33,497 bases of DNA from NCBI RefSeq assembly GCF_002910825.1, contig NZ_NEUB01000849.1:1-33497 (forward strand). The letters are read 5' to 3'. Shown here piece by piece: positions 22,676 through 32,750 of the stretch. Position 1 is the first letter of the stretch. Each line of letters begins with the position of its first letter. Origin of the DNA: Streptomyces sp. SM1 (lineage in GTDB: Bacteria; Actinomycetota; Actinomycetes; Streptomycetales; Streptomycetaceae). The notes under the pieces are model-generated. The model ran no database searches, was not told where the DNA came from, and saw only the letters and a program-made list of their open reading frames with translations. The position numbers and the translations under genes are program-made.

Positions 22676-23092
22676 ATGGCCCTCACGTACTCGGTGGATC
22701 CGGGCGATCCGGACGCCCCGTATCTCAGCTTCTGGCGCGAGCGCCATCTGTGCACGCTGACCACCCTCCGCCCGGACGGCACCCCGCACCTGGTACCCGT
22801 CGGGGTGACATACGACCCCGGGGCGCGACTCGCCCGGGTCATCACGAACAGAACGAGCGCGAAGGCGCGTCACGTGCTGGCGGCGGGCGAGGAGGGGGCG
22901 CCCGTCGCGGTCTGCCAGGTGGACGGCAGGCGGTGGGCGACGCTGGAGGGGCGCGCGGTGGTCCGCACCGGGCCGGAGCACGTCGAGGAGGCGGTACGGC
23001 GGTACGCGGAGCGCTACGGGCGGATGCCGTCGCCGAACCCGTCCCGGGTGGCCATCGAGATCACCCTCACGCGGGCGATGGGGCGGGCGTGA
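22676..23092 (+). CDS. PPOX-class (F420- or FMN-dependent) oxidoreductase family protein
   Basis: A 138-residue split-barrel protein of the pyridoxamine-phosphate-oxidase-like superfamily: RERHLCTLTTLRPDGTPHLVPVGVTYD, then VITNRTSAKARHVLAAG, then ATLEGRAVV and VEEAVRRYAERYG. Actinobacterial members of this subgroup bind F420 or flavin and reduce enones or biliverdin-like substrates; the substrate here is unknown. The start at ATG 22676 leaves the whole HspR box in a 147-bp divergent region shared with clpB, so it may be heat-inducible. A perfect terminator lies 84 bp after the stop. Confidence 0.85.
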   Translation: MALTYSVDPGDPDAPYLSFWRERHLCTLTTLRPDGTPHLVPVGVTYDPGARLARVITNRTSAKARHVLAAGEEGAPVAVCQVDGRRWATLEGRAVVRTGPEHVEEAVRRYAERYGRMPSPNPSRVAIEITLTRAMGRA

Positions 23093-23175
23093 GGCGGGCG
23101 GCGCGGTTAGCACCGGCTAGCGACGGAATCCGGCCATCGGGCAACCGTCCGATACCCGGAAATGTCCCCAGAACT

Positions 23176-23216
23176 GCAGCGGCGTCACCGTGTTCAGGTC
23201 ACGGTGACGCCGCTGC
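23176..23216. terminator. Bidirectional 17-bp hairpin terminator
   Basis: GCAGCGGCGTCACCGTG (23176-23192) and CACGGTGACGCCGCTGC (23200-23216) pair perfectly with a 7-nt loop between two convergent genes (PPOX and the Rieske-like gene). Confidence 0.95.
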
Positions 23217-23259
23217 GGGGGGAAGCACCTGCGCGATCTTTTACGACGGGGGAATCGCG

Positions 23260-23595
23260 TCAGGCGCTGCGGGGGGTGGCCGAGATGGTCCTGGGTGCAG
23301 GGGAGTCGGACTCCACCTGCCGGTGGTCCCGCTGGTCCAGGTTCACAAAGATCATTCCGTACCGGATGGCACACCGCACGGGCTTCGGCGCACCCCTCGG
23401 CCGCCGCAGGCACCGGTACGCCCGTACGTCTCCGTCCTCGTCCCGCGTGACCACGACCGGCTCACCGAAGACGGTCACCATCAACGAGTCACCACTGTGG
23501 GGGATGGCGGTGACCAGATCGATGAAGTGCCATCCGGAGCGGTAGGCGGTCGCCATCTCACGGCGGAAGGAACGGTCGTCGGGTGGCGTGGTCAT
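23260..23595 (-). CDS. Rieske-like small protein without iron-sulphur ligands
   Basis: A 111-residue protein. The middle (VTVFGEPVVVTRDEDGDVRAYRCLRRPRGAPKP, then RYGMIFVNLDQRD) resembles the start of the Rieske domain of ring-hydroxylating oxygenases, where G-E-P-V-V-V-x-R-D-x-D-G leads into C-x-H. Here the Cys-x-His and Cys-x-x-His pairs are missing (CLRRPRGAP occupies the first site), so it should not bind a 2Fe-2S cluster. The N-terminus (FRREMATAYRSGWHFIDL) is helical. The gene starts 3 bp after the stop of the secreted-peptide gene, so the two are co-translated or coupled. GTG 23598 is an alternative start. The role is unknown; a protein partner or peptide-binding function is only inference. 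Confidence 0.65.
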   Translation of the reverse strand: MTTPPDDRSFRREMATAYRSGWHFIDLVTAIPHSGDSLMVTVFGEPVVVTRDEDGDVRAYRCLRRPRGAPKPVRCAIRYGMIFVNLDQRDHRQVESDSPAPRTISATPRSA

Positions 23596-23598
23596 CAC

Positions 23599-23805
23599 TC
23601 AGCCCCACGTACTGTCGTCTGCGGCCTGGGGCGCCACCGGACCCCAACTGCTGTCCGGGGGCCCGGACTCGGACACGGCCACCGGTCCCCAGCTGCTGTC
23701 AGCCCGTACGTCGCCCTTCGTGCCGGCCAGGCCACTCAGCGCTCCGAAGGCCACAACGGCAGAGAAGGCGGCGACAAGTACCGAGCGAAGCTCTCTCTTA
23801 CGCAT
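23599..23805 (-). CDS. Secreted 68-residue peptide with three D-S-S/T-W-G motifs
   Basis: The start at ATG 23805 gives MRKRELRSVLVAAFSAVVAFGALSGLAG, a basic n-region and hydrophobic core of a signal sequence. The rest, about 40 residues, is polar and carries DSSWGPVA twice and DSTWG at the C-terminus, separated by Pro/Ala/Glu stretches. No Cys is present. Repeated Trp motifs after a leader suggest a processed signalling peptide or a modified-peptide (RiPP) precursor. It is directly followed by the Rieske-like gene and faces a LuxR-type regulator gene across a 130-bp divergent region. I do not recognise a characterised family. The coding call rests on repeats, signal peptide and tight coupling. 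Confidence 0.7.
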   Translation of the reverse strand: MRKRELRSVLVAAFSAVVAFGALSGLAGTKGDVRADSSWGPVAVSESGPPDSSWGPVAPQAADDSTWG

Positions 23806-23935
23806 AGTCGGCTTCGTCCTCACTCGAAAGTCACCCTTCCCCCGTCAAGTACGACGATGGCTCATTCGGGCACGTCATGGCCACACAATCGGTGCATCAT
23901 GTTCCTGCATGTTCAGGACCCTGGGGGGTGGAGAT

Positions 23936-24919
23936 TTGACAACGAATCGGACCAATGAGACACATCCCCATGCGGTGACCGAACTGTGTGAGGCCGGCGG
24001 CCGTCTCTATGCCGACGCATTGCGGGCGGGCCGCATCCCGCGCGCGGACGCGGATCCCGCTCCCTGCCTGATGGAGCTCGCCCTGCTGCACCCCGATCCC
24101 GACGACCCCACCTGGCTGCGCCCGGTGTCCCCGGCGGTGGCCCTGGCACAGCGGCTCAACCCGCTGGAACGGGAGATCACCGAGCGCCGCCGGATGTCGA
24201 TCGAACTCGCCGACGCCTTCGAGCCGTTCATGACCCTCAGCGCCCAGACCACGATGAGCACCCATTCGATGACGGTGCTGGAGGGTTTCGACCGGATCAA
24301 CGCCGCCCTCGACCTGGCCACCGCTCAGTGCCGGTCCGAGATGCTCTCCGTCCAGCCGGGCGGCCGCCGCCTCGAACACACCCTGGCCCAGGGGCTGGAG
24401 CGCGACCACGAGATGACGGAACGGGGGGTGCGCATCCGGACCCTCTACCAGCACACCGCCCGCCACAGCCCCGAGACCCTGGCCTACGTGGCCAGGTTCG
24501 ACACCGCCAAGGTGGAGTACCGCACCATCGACGAACTGGTGGAACGGCTCATCATCTGCGACGAGACGGTCGCCTTCATCCCCGTCCGCGACGACCGGCA
24601 GGTCGCCCTGGAGCTGCGCCACCCGGGCCTCATCCGCTACCTGATCAAGGTCTTCGAGTTCATGTGGACCCGCGCGGTGTCGCTGGACGCCGGCGCCCCG
24701 TACGAACCGGCCTCGGACGGTCTGACGGACATCCAGCACTCCATCGCCAAGCTGCTCGTGGAGGGGCACGTCGACGAGGCCATCGCCCGCCGCCTCGGCA
24801 TGAACGTCCGCACGTGCCGCGCCCACATAGCCAAGCTGGCATCCGCCCTCGGCAGCGGCAGCCGAGCCCAACTGGGCTTCCTGATCGCACAGTCGGGAAT
24901 TCTTCAGCAGGACCGATGA
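23936..24919 (+). CDS. LuxR-type regulator with TrmB/PLD-like sensor region (paralogue 1)
   Basis: A 327-residue regulator. The C-terminal LuxR/GerE helix-turn-helix is at about 262-320 (LTDIQHSIAKLLVEGHVDEAIARRLGMNVRT...). The middle part (residues 95-250: MLSVQPGG, RGVRIRTLYQHTARH, DETVAFIPVRDD) resembles the TrmB-like/PLD-like sensor region of Streptomyces orphan regulators. The start is uncertain: TTG 23936 gives the length of the paralogues but a short ribosome-site spacing, and ATG 23909 is in frame. It is divergent from the secreted-peptide gene and followed 19 bp later by paralogue 2. Confidence 0.8.
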   Translation: MTTNRTNETHPHAVTELCEAGGRLYADALRAGRIPRADADPAPCLMELALLHPDPDDPTWLRPVSPAVALAQRLNPLEREITERRRMSIELADAFEPFMTLSAQTTMSTHSMTVLEGFDRINAALDLATAQCRSEMLSVQPGGRRLEHTLAQGLERDHEMTERGVRIRTLYQHTARHSPETLAYVARFDTAKVEYRTIDELVERLIICDETVAFIPVRDDRQVALELRHPGLIRYLIKVFEFMWTRAVSLDAGAPYEPASDGLTDIQHSIAKLLVEGHVDEAIARRLGMNVRTCRAHIAKLASALGSGSRAQLGFLIAQSGILQQDR

Positions 24920-24938
24920 TCCGGGGAGCGAACCAGGT

Positions 24939-25913
24939 ATGACCGGGAACGCCCGTGACGACGGCGTGGAGGCCCTGGACGCGGACGTCCTCGGCGTCTA
25001 CGCCCGTGCCCTGCACCAGGGCCATGTACCCGCCCCCGCGGCCGCCGGGGCCCCGCACCTGCTCCGCCTCGGCCTGCTGCATCCCGCGTTCGACGACCCC
25101 GACCGGCTGGAGCCCGTCACCCCGCAGATCGCCCTGCACCGGCTGCTGCGCGCCTCGGCGGACCGCGTCGCCGAGGAACGGCGGCGCGAGGAACGGCTGG
25201 TCGAGGCCCTGGAGCCGCTGCTGCGGGCCGGCGCGCCCGAGGCGCCGACGGCGCCTCTCATCACGCCGCACAGCGGCAAGGAACGCATCGGACGGATCAT
25301 CGACGAGGCGATGACCGGGGCCACCGAACTCCTCACCGTCCAGCCGCACGACAGCTACACCAACTACGACCCGGCCCTCCACGAGCCCGCGATCCTCCGT
25401 GACCAGGCCCTGCTCGACCGAGGTGGCCGGATTCGCGCCCTCTACCAGCACACCCTGCGCCACGCGCCCCCGCTCGCCGCCCGCTACGAACGGCTCACGG
25501 GCGATGTCGAGGCCCGGACGCTGGACGAGATCACCGAACGACTCGTCGTCGTCGACCGCGAGGTGGCGTTCGTACCCGCCACCGCGGACCGCAGTTCGGC
25601 CCTGGAGGTCCGCCATCCGGCGCTCGTGGGCTTCCTGGCGACCATCTTCGACCGCCTGTGGCGCCTCGCCACCCCGATGTACCCCCAGGCGGTCCGGCAG
25701 CGCACCCTCAACGGCGTCACCCCCCGCCAGCGGGCCATCGCCGCGCTGCTCGTCGAAGGCCACACCGACGCCGTCGTGGCCGAACGCCTCGGCATGAACG
25801 TCCGCACCGCCCGCGAGCACATCGCCAAACTCGCCGCGACCCTGGGCAGCGGCAGCCGCGCTCAGCTCGGGTTCCTCATCGCACGCTCGGGGATCCTCGA
25901 CCGGACGGAGTGA
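24939..25913 (+). CDS. LuxR-type regulator (paralogue 2)
   Basis: A 324-residue protein of the same architecture as paralogue 1: N-terminal helical part (LHQGHVPAPAAAGAPHLLRLGLLHP), middle sensor region (LLTVQPHDSY, GGRIRALYQHTLRH, DREVAFVPATADRS) and C-terminal LuxR helix-turn-helix (TPRQRAIAALLVEGHTDAVVAERLGMNVRTAREHIAKL). ATG 24939 has GGGGAG upstream. The 19-bp gap suggests co-transcription with paralogue 1. No phosphorylatable receiver domain is present, so control must be by ligand or protein binding. Its last 38 bases overlap the convergent paralogue 3 gene. Confidence 0.88.
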   Translation: MTGNARDDGVEALDADVLGVYARALHQGHVPAPAAAGAPHLLRLGLLHPAFDDPDRLEPVTPQIALHRLLRASADRVAEERRREERLVEALEPLLRAGAPEAPTAPLITPHSGKERIGRIIDEAMTGATELLTVQPHDSYTNYDPALHEPAILRDQALLDRGGRIRALYQHTLRHAPPLAARYERLTGDVEARTLDEITERLVVVDREVAFVPATADRSSALEVRHPALVGFLATIFDRLWRLATPMYPQAVRQRTLNGVTPRQRAIAALLVEGHTDAVVAERLGMNVRTAREHIAKLAATLGSGSRAQLGFLIARSGILDRTE

Positions 25914-26907
25914 CCGCCCGCGCCCGGGACCCGTCCAGGCCCGCCTGGGCGATCCGCACCCCCAGCTGCGTACGGCTCGCCGCACCCAGCGTCTCCGACA
26001 GGCGGGCGATGTGCGCCCGGCAGGTACGGACGCTGATGCCCAGCCGTTCCGCGATCACCGCGTCCTGGTGGCCCTCCGCCAGCAGCGCGGCGATGGACTG
26101 CTCGCGGTGCGAGATGCCCTCGATGCCGGTGTCGGGCAGCGGGGCGGTCAGCGGGATGGCGAGCCGCCACAGCCGCTCGAAGACCGTGCCCAGGTACTCC
26201 ACCAGTGCGGGGTGGCGCAGCTCCAGCGCCATGGTGCGCTCGGAGTTGGCGGGGATGAAGGCGACCGTGCGGTCGAACAGGATCAGCCGCTCGATCACCT
26301 CGTCCAGCGTGCGCGCCTGCACCGCGTCGCCCATCAGCTCCAGGTAGGACAGCAGCCCGTGCCCGTGCCGGGCGACATGCGTGTACAGGTCCCGCATACG
26401 GACGCCCCGGCCGCGCAGCGCCGTCGCCCGGTGCAGGCCCTCCGACAGCTCCGCCTCGCGCCGGATGCCGCCCGGCTGGACGGTGAGCACCTCGGTGGTG
26501 CAGGCCTGGGTCGCCTCGTCCATCGCGGCCTGGATGCGCCCCAGTCCGTCCAGCACCCGGATCGCCGGGCCCTCCGCCGCGGACCGGGACACGGACGGCC
26601 GGCGGCCCAGACCGGCGTACCACTCGAAGGCCGAGACGGCCGTACCGACCCGGCGCTGGCTCTCGCTCACCTCGTCGTACATCCCGCGCAGCAGCCGCGT
26701 CATGACCTCCTGCGGGGAGGTCGGCACCAGCCAGTCCATGTCGTCGGGGTCCGGGTGCAGCAGGGCCAGTTCCAGCAGACAGGGCACCGGTTCCGCGTCG
26801 CGGCGCGGCAGCCGTCCGCGCCGTACGGCCCGGGAATACACGCGATCCCCGGCCTCGCACAGTCGGTCAGCACCGTGTGGATGCCCGTCCGTCCCGTGCC
26901 CGGCCAT
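25876..26907 (-). CDS. LuxR-type regulator (paralogue 3), convergent
   Basis: A 343-residue protein. I start it at ATG 26907 (MAGHGTDGHPHGADRLCEAG), aligned with paralogue 1, rather than the longer open frame. It shares LLELALLHPDPDD, VLTVQPGG, GVRMRDLYTHVARHGH, DRTVAFIPANSERTMALELRHPALV and the C-terminal LuxR helix-turn-helix (ISHREQSIAALLAEGHQDAVIAERLGISVRTCRAHIARL). It is closer to paralogue 1 than to 2. Its 3' end overlaps that of paralogue 2 by 38 bp, so each transcript is antisense to the other's end. Expansion of one family within 3 kb suggests local duplication. Confidence 0.85.
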   Translation of the reverse strand: MAGHGTDGHPHGADRLCEAGDRVYSRAVRRGRLPRRDAEPVPCLLELALLHPDPDDMDWLVPTSPQEVMTRLLRGMYDEVSESQRRVGTAVSAFEWYAGLGRRPSVSRSAAEGPAIRVLDGLGRIQAAMDEATQACTTEVLTVQPGGIRREAELSEGLHRATALRGRGVRMRDLYTHVARHGHGLLSYLELMGDAVQARTLDEVIERLILFDRTVAFIPANSERTMALELRHPALVEYLGTVFERLWRLAIPLTAPLPDTGIEGISHREQSIAALLAEGHQDAVIAERLGISVRTCRAHIARLSETLGAASRTQLGVRIAQAGLDGSRARAVTPSGRGSPSVR

Positions 26908-26990
26908 CGCCCATACCACCCCCGGTTCAGCCACTTTCCGCAGCGCAACTATGCGCGGCCGGGTCCGGCTGTGCAACACGTCCGGGGACC

Positions 26991-27029
26991 GGCGCCGGCC
27001 GGGAGGGCGCCGGCCGGGAGGGCGCCGGG
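26991..27029. repeat. 15-bp tandem repeat, self-complementary
   Basis: GGCGCCGGCCGGGAG at 26991-27005 and 27006-27020, and GGCGCCGGG at 27021. GGCGCCGGCC can pair with its copies. It lies between the divergent start of regulator 3 and the lipoprotein stop, and may end transcription of the latter. Confidence 0.7.
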
Positions 27030-27073
27030 TGGCCGAATACCGGTGGGTGGTCGTCCGGGCCCGGCGCAGCGGG

Positions 27074-28180
27074 CTACTTCAGCTTGATCGCCGCGCAGGC
27101 CGTCTTGAACTCCGCCGTGCAGATGTCGGACACCTGGAAGAACTCGTCGGCGATGACGGTGTCCTCGATGTTGTCCTTCGTCAGGGCGACCACGGGCACC
27201 AGCTGCGCCGGGATGTCCTGCTGGGTGGGGCTGTCCACCCGGTCGCGGGTCAGCGCGTCGAACTGGATGTCCCGGCCCTGGACCCGGGCCACCGCCATCT
27301 CCGCGGCGTTCTGGGCCTCCTCCGGGTAGGACTTGTACACGCTCATGTACTGCTCGCCGGCGACGATCCGCTGCACGGCCGCGAGTTCGGCGTCCTGGCC
27401 GGTGATCGGGGGCAGGTCGGTCACGCCGGCCGCCCGCAGCGCCTTGACGATGCCGCCCGCCATGCCGTCGTTGGCGGAGTAGACCGCGGCGATGTTGTCC
27501 GCGCCGATCGCGTTGATCGCCTCGGTCATGTTGACCTCGGCGTTCTCCGGCTTCCAGTCCTTGGTGTCGAAGGACTTGGCGATCGTCACCTTGCCCTTGA
27601 GCTCGGAGAGCGCGGCCGCCTTGAACTGCTTGGCGTTGGGGTCGGTCGACGAGCCGTTCATCATCACGATCTTGTCGGTGATGCTGACGTCCCCGCCGAA
27701 CGACTCCAGCAGGGAGCGGCCCTGCACCTCGCCGACCAGCCCGTTGTCGAAGGAGATGTACGCGTCGATCGGGCCCTCGGCCAGCCGGTCGTAGGCGATG
27801 ACCGGGATGCCCGCGTCCTTGGCCTTCTGCACACTGTCCGCGATGGCCTTCGAGTCGACCGCGTCCAGCACGATCACGTCGACCTCGTCGTCGACCATCC
27901 GCTGCATCTGGCTGGCCTGCTTGTCGGCGTCCGCCTCGGCGTTGGCGTAGTCGACCTTGCCCTTCTCGTTGGTGAGGGACTCCACCTTGTCCTTGAAGAA
28001 GGGGTAGTCGAACTGCTCGTACCGCGTGTTCGCCTTCTCCGGCAGGAGCAGGCCGACGGTGATGTCGTCCCCCTTGGCGGGACTGGCCTCGTCGCTGGTG
28101 TCGGTCGCGCCCAGCACCCCGCAGCCGGCGAGCATGACGGACATCGAGGTGGCGGCCACGGATATGGCGATACGACGCAT
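27074..28180 (-). CDS. Sugar-binding lipoprotein (XylF/RbsB-like), orphan
   Basis: A 368-residue periplasmic-binding-protein type 1 sugar receptor. The lipoprotein signal MRRIAISVAATSMSVMLAGCG has lipobox L-A-G-C with the modified Cys at about 20. The mature part shows DDITVGLLLPEKANTRYEQFD, VIVLDAVDSKAIADSVQKAKDAGIPVIAYDRL and AVYSANDGMAGGIVKAL, the pattern of xylose/multiple-sugar receptors. It would deliver sugar to an ABC importer, yet no permease or ATPase gene is adjacent, so it must work with an importer encoded elsewhere or act as a sensor. ATG 28180 gives the complete signal peptide. Confidence 0.9.
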   Translation of the reverse strand: MRRIAISVAATSMSVMLAGCGVLGATDTSDEASPAKGDDITVGLLLPEKANTRYEQFDYPFFKDKVESLTNEKGKVDYANAEADADKQASQMQRMVDDEVDVIVLDAVDSKAIADSVQKAKDAGIPVIAYDRLAEGPIDAYISFDNGLVGEVQGRSLLESFGGDVSITDKIVMMNGSSTDPNAKQFKAAALSELKGKVTIAKSFDTKDWKPENAEVNMTEAINAIGADNIAAVYSANDGMAGGIVKALRAAGVTDLPPITGQDAELAAVQRIVAGEQYMSVYKSYPEEAQNAAEMAVARVQGRDIQFDALTRDRVDSPTQQDIPAQLVPVVALTKDNIEDTVIADEFFQVSDICTAEFKTACAAIKLK

Positions 28181-28400
28181 GCGAGGGCTCACTTCAGGTG
28201 CGTTTCGGACGTGGGCACTGCTGTGCGGCCCATGTGACTGAAAAGCCAACGCTTCAGCCCCCATCCGAGTCAAGCGCAGCCCCTTAACGAGATGGACACA
28301 GCACGGTGCGCCGAACTCGTGGAAGACCTGCGAACACACGGCGAGGACCGTCTGGACACGCAGCCATACCATCATCACAGATGTGTTCGAGTATAAGAGA

Positions 28401-28435
28401 AGGGGCCCGGGGGCTGTACGAACCCCCGGGCCCCT
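28401..28435 (-). terminator. Terminator of the dnaK-grpE-dnaJ-hspR operon
   Basis: AGGGGCCCGGGGG (28401-28413) and CCCCCGGGCCCCT (28423-28435) form a perfect 13-bp stem with a 9-nt loop, 21 bp past the hspR stop. The 275-bp gap to 28180 otherwise holds only the lipoprotein leader. Confidence 0.95.
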
Positions 28436-28455
28436 CACCCCGCTTGCCCTGCGTT

Positions 28456-28911
28456 TCAGTCCGGCTGCTGCCGCTTCGGCCGCCACACCACCAGCGCGCT
28501 GGTCTGCTGCACCTCCTGGTACGGCACCAGATCGCGGCGGTACGAGGCATGCACCGCGGCCTCGCGCTGACGCATCGCCGTCGCCGCTCCGTCGAGCGCG
28601 TCCTCGAGCTCGACCACCCGGGCCTGGAGGGCCGCGACCTGGTTCTCCAGCTCGATGATGCGCTTGATTCCGGCCAGATTGATGCCCTCGGTCTGTGACA
28701 GCTGCTGCACCTGACGGAGCAGCTCGATGTCACGGGCCGAGTAGCGCCGGCCCCGGCCTGCCGTGCGGTCCGGCGACACGAGTCCCAGCCGGTCGTACTG
28801 ACGCAGTGTCTGCGGGTGCAGGCCGGAGAGCTGGGCCGCCACCGAAATGACATAGACCGGAGTGTCCTGGGTCAGTTCGTACGGATTGCGTCGACGGCCG
28901 TCCATCTGCAA
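28456..28911 (-). CDS. hspR: HspR heat-shock repressor
   Basis: A MerR-family repressor (149-151 residues). The helix-turn-helix and wing (residues 15-60: VYVISVAAQLSGLHPQTLRQYDRLGLV, then GRGRRYSARDIELL) are followed by a long dimerisation helix (GINLAGIKRIIELENQVAALQARVVELEDAL). In Streptomyces HspR binds HAIR boxes and needs DnaK as co-repressor, so free chaperone sets the heat-shock level. It is the last gene of the operon. TTG 28911, directly after the dnaJ stop and five bases from GGAG, or ATG 28905 may be the start. Targets visible in this window are dnaK and clpB. Confidence 0.97.
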   Translation of the reverse strand: MQMDGRRRNPYELTQDTPVYVISVAAQLSGLHPQTLRQYDRLGLVSPDRTAGRGRRYSARDIELLRQVQQLSQTEGINLAGIKRIIELENQVAALQARVVELEDALDGAATAMRQREAAVHASYRRDLVPYQEVQQTSALVVWRPKRQQPD

Positions 28912-30099
28912 TCAAGCTCCCTTCGCGGCCTGGAACAGCTCCGCCCGCGGATCCTCGTCCGCGGTCGCCTCGCGATACGCCTCCAGCGCGTCACGAGCCT
29001 TCCCCGACAGGTCCCCGGGAACACTCACCTCGACGGTGACGAGCAGATCCCCGCGGGTGCCGTCCTTGCGGACCGCGCCCTTGCCCCGCGCCCGCATGGT
29101 GCGCCCGTTGGGCGTGCCCGGCGGGAGTTTCAGCGTGACCGGCGGACCGCCGAGCGTAGGGACCCGCACCTCGCCGCCGAGGGCCGCCTCGGGATAGGTC
29201 ACCGGGACGGTGACGGTGAGGTTGTCGTCCTTGCGGCCGAACACCGGGTGGGCGCCGACGTGCACGACGACGTACAGATCGCCGGCCGGTCCGCCGCGCT
29301 CGCCCGGAGCGCCCTTGCCGCGCAGCCGGATCCGCTGCCCGTCACTGACGCCCGCGGGGATGCGCACCTGCATCGTCCGCGAGGACTTGGCACGGCCGCT
29401 GCCCTTGCAGATCTCGCAGGGCTCCTCCGCGATCAGACCGCGGCCCCTGCAGTCGGGGCACGGGTCGGTGAGCGAGAAGCCGCCGCCGGAACCCCGCGCG
29501 ACCTGACCGGTACCGACGCAGGTCGGGCACACGCGCGGCGTGCCGTTCTTGTCGCCGGTGCCCGAACAGGCCTTGCAGGCCGCCTGCGACGACATCCGCA
29601 GCGGGACCGTCGCCCCCTCGATCGCCTCGGTGAAGCTGAGCGTCACCTCGGACTCGATGTCCTGGCCGCGCCGCGGCTGGGTCCGCGTGGTCCCCGTGCC
29701 GCCGCCACGGTTGAACAGGCCCCCGAAGACGTCACCCAGGCCGCCGCCGAAGCCGCCGCCCGCCTGGCCGGCGCCGGGCTGCTGTCCCCCGAAGAGGTCA
29801 CCCAGGTCGAAGTTGAAGGAACCGCCGCCGCCCGCGCCCGGCCCCGGCCGGAAGCCTCCGTTGCCGAAGAGCGCGCGCGCCTCGTCGTACTCCTTGCGCT
29901 TCTTGGGGTCGCCGAGGACGTCGTGCGCCTCGGAGATCTCCTTGAACCGCTCCTCCGCCTTGGTGTTGCCCTTGTTGGCGTCCGGGTGGAACTCGCGGGC
30001 GAGCTTCCGGTACGCCTTCTTGATCTCGGCCTCGGTGGCGTCCTTGGGGACGCCGAGGACCTTGTAGAAGTCCTTCTCGATGAAGTCCTTGGTGCTCAT
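28912..30099 (-). CDS. dnaJ: DnaJ (Hsp40) co-chaperone
   Basis: A 395-residue type I DnaJ. J-domain residues 10-75 have HPD at 38-40. A Gly/Phe-rich region follows (80-140). Four zinc repeats CxxCxGxG are at about 175 (CKACSGTG), 191 (CPTCVGTG), 214 (CPDCRGRG) and 228 (CEICKGSG), then the substrate-binding C-terminal domains. It stimulates DnaK ATPase and presents clients. All motifs are intact. The start ATG 30099 lies 36 bp after the grpE stop with GGAGGGACG upstream. The next gene is hspR with no gap. Confidence 0.98.
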   Translation of the reverse strand: MSTKDFIEKDFYKVLGVPKDATEAEIKKAYRKLAREFHPDANKGNTKAEERFKEISEAHDVLGDPKKRKEYDEARALFGNGGFRPGPGAGGGGSFNFDLGDLFGGQQPGAGQAGGGFGGGLGDVFGGLFNRGGGTGTTRTQPRRGQDIESEVTLSFTEAIEGATVPLRMSSQAACKACSGTGDKNGTPRVCPTCVGTGQVARGSGGGFSLTDPCPDCRGRGLIAEEPCEICKGSGRAKSSRTMQVRIPAGVSDGQRIRLRGKGAPGERGGPAGDLYVVVHVGAHPVFGRKDDNLTVTVPVTYPEAALGGEVRVPTLGGPPVTLKLPPGTPNGRTMRARGKGAVRKDGTRGDLLVTVEVSVPGDLSGKARDALEAYREATADEDPRAELFQAAKGA

Positions 30100-30135
30100 C
30101 CCCGACGTCCCTCCTTCCCTGCGTCAGCTACCGCG

Positions 30136-32750
<2,615 letters not shown>

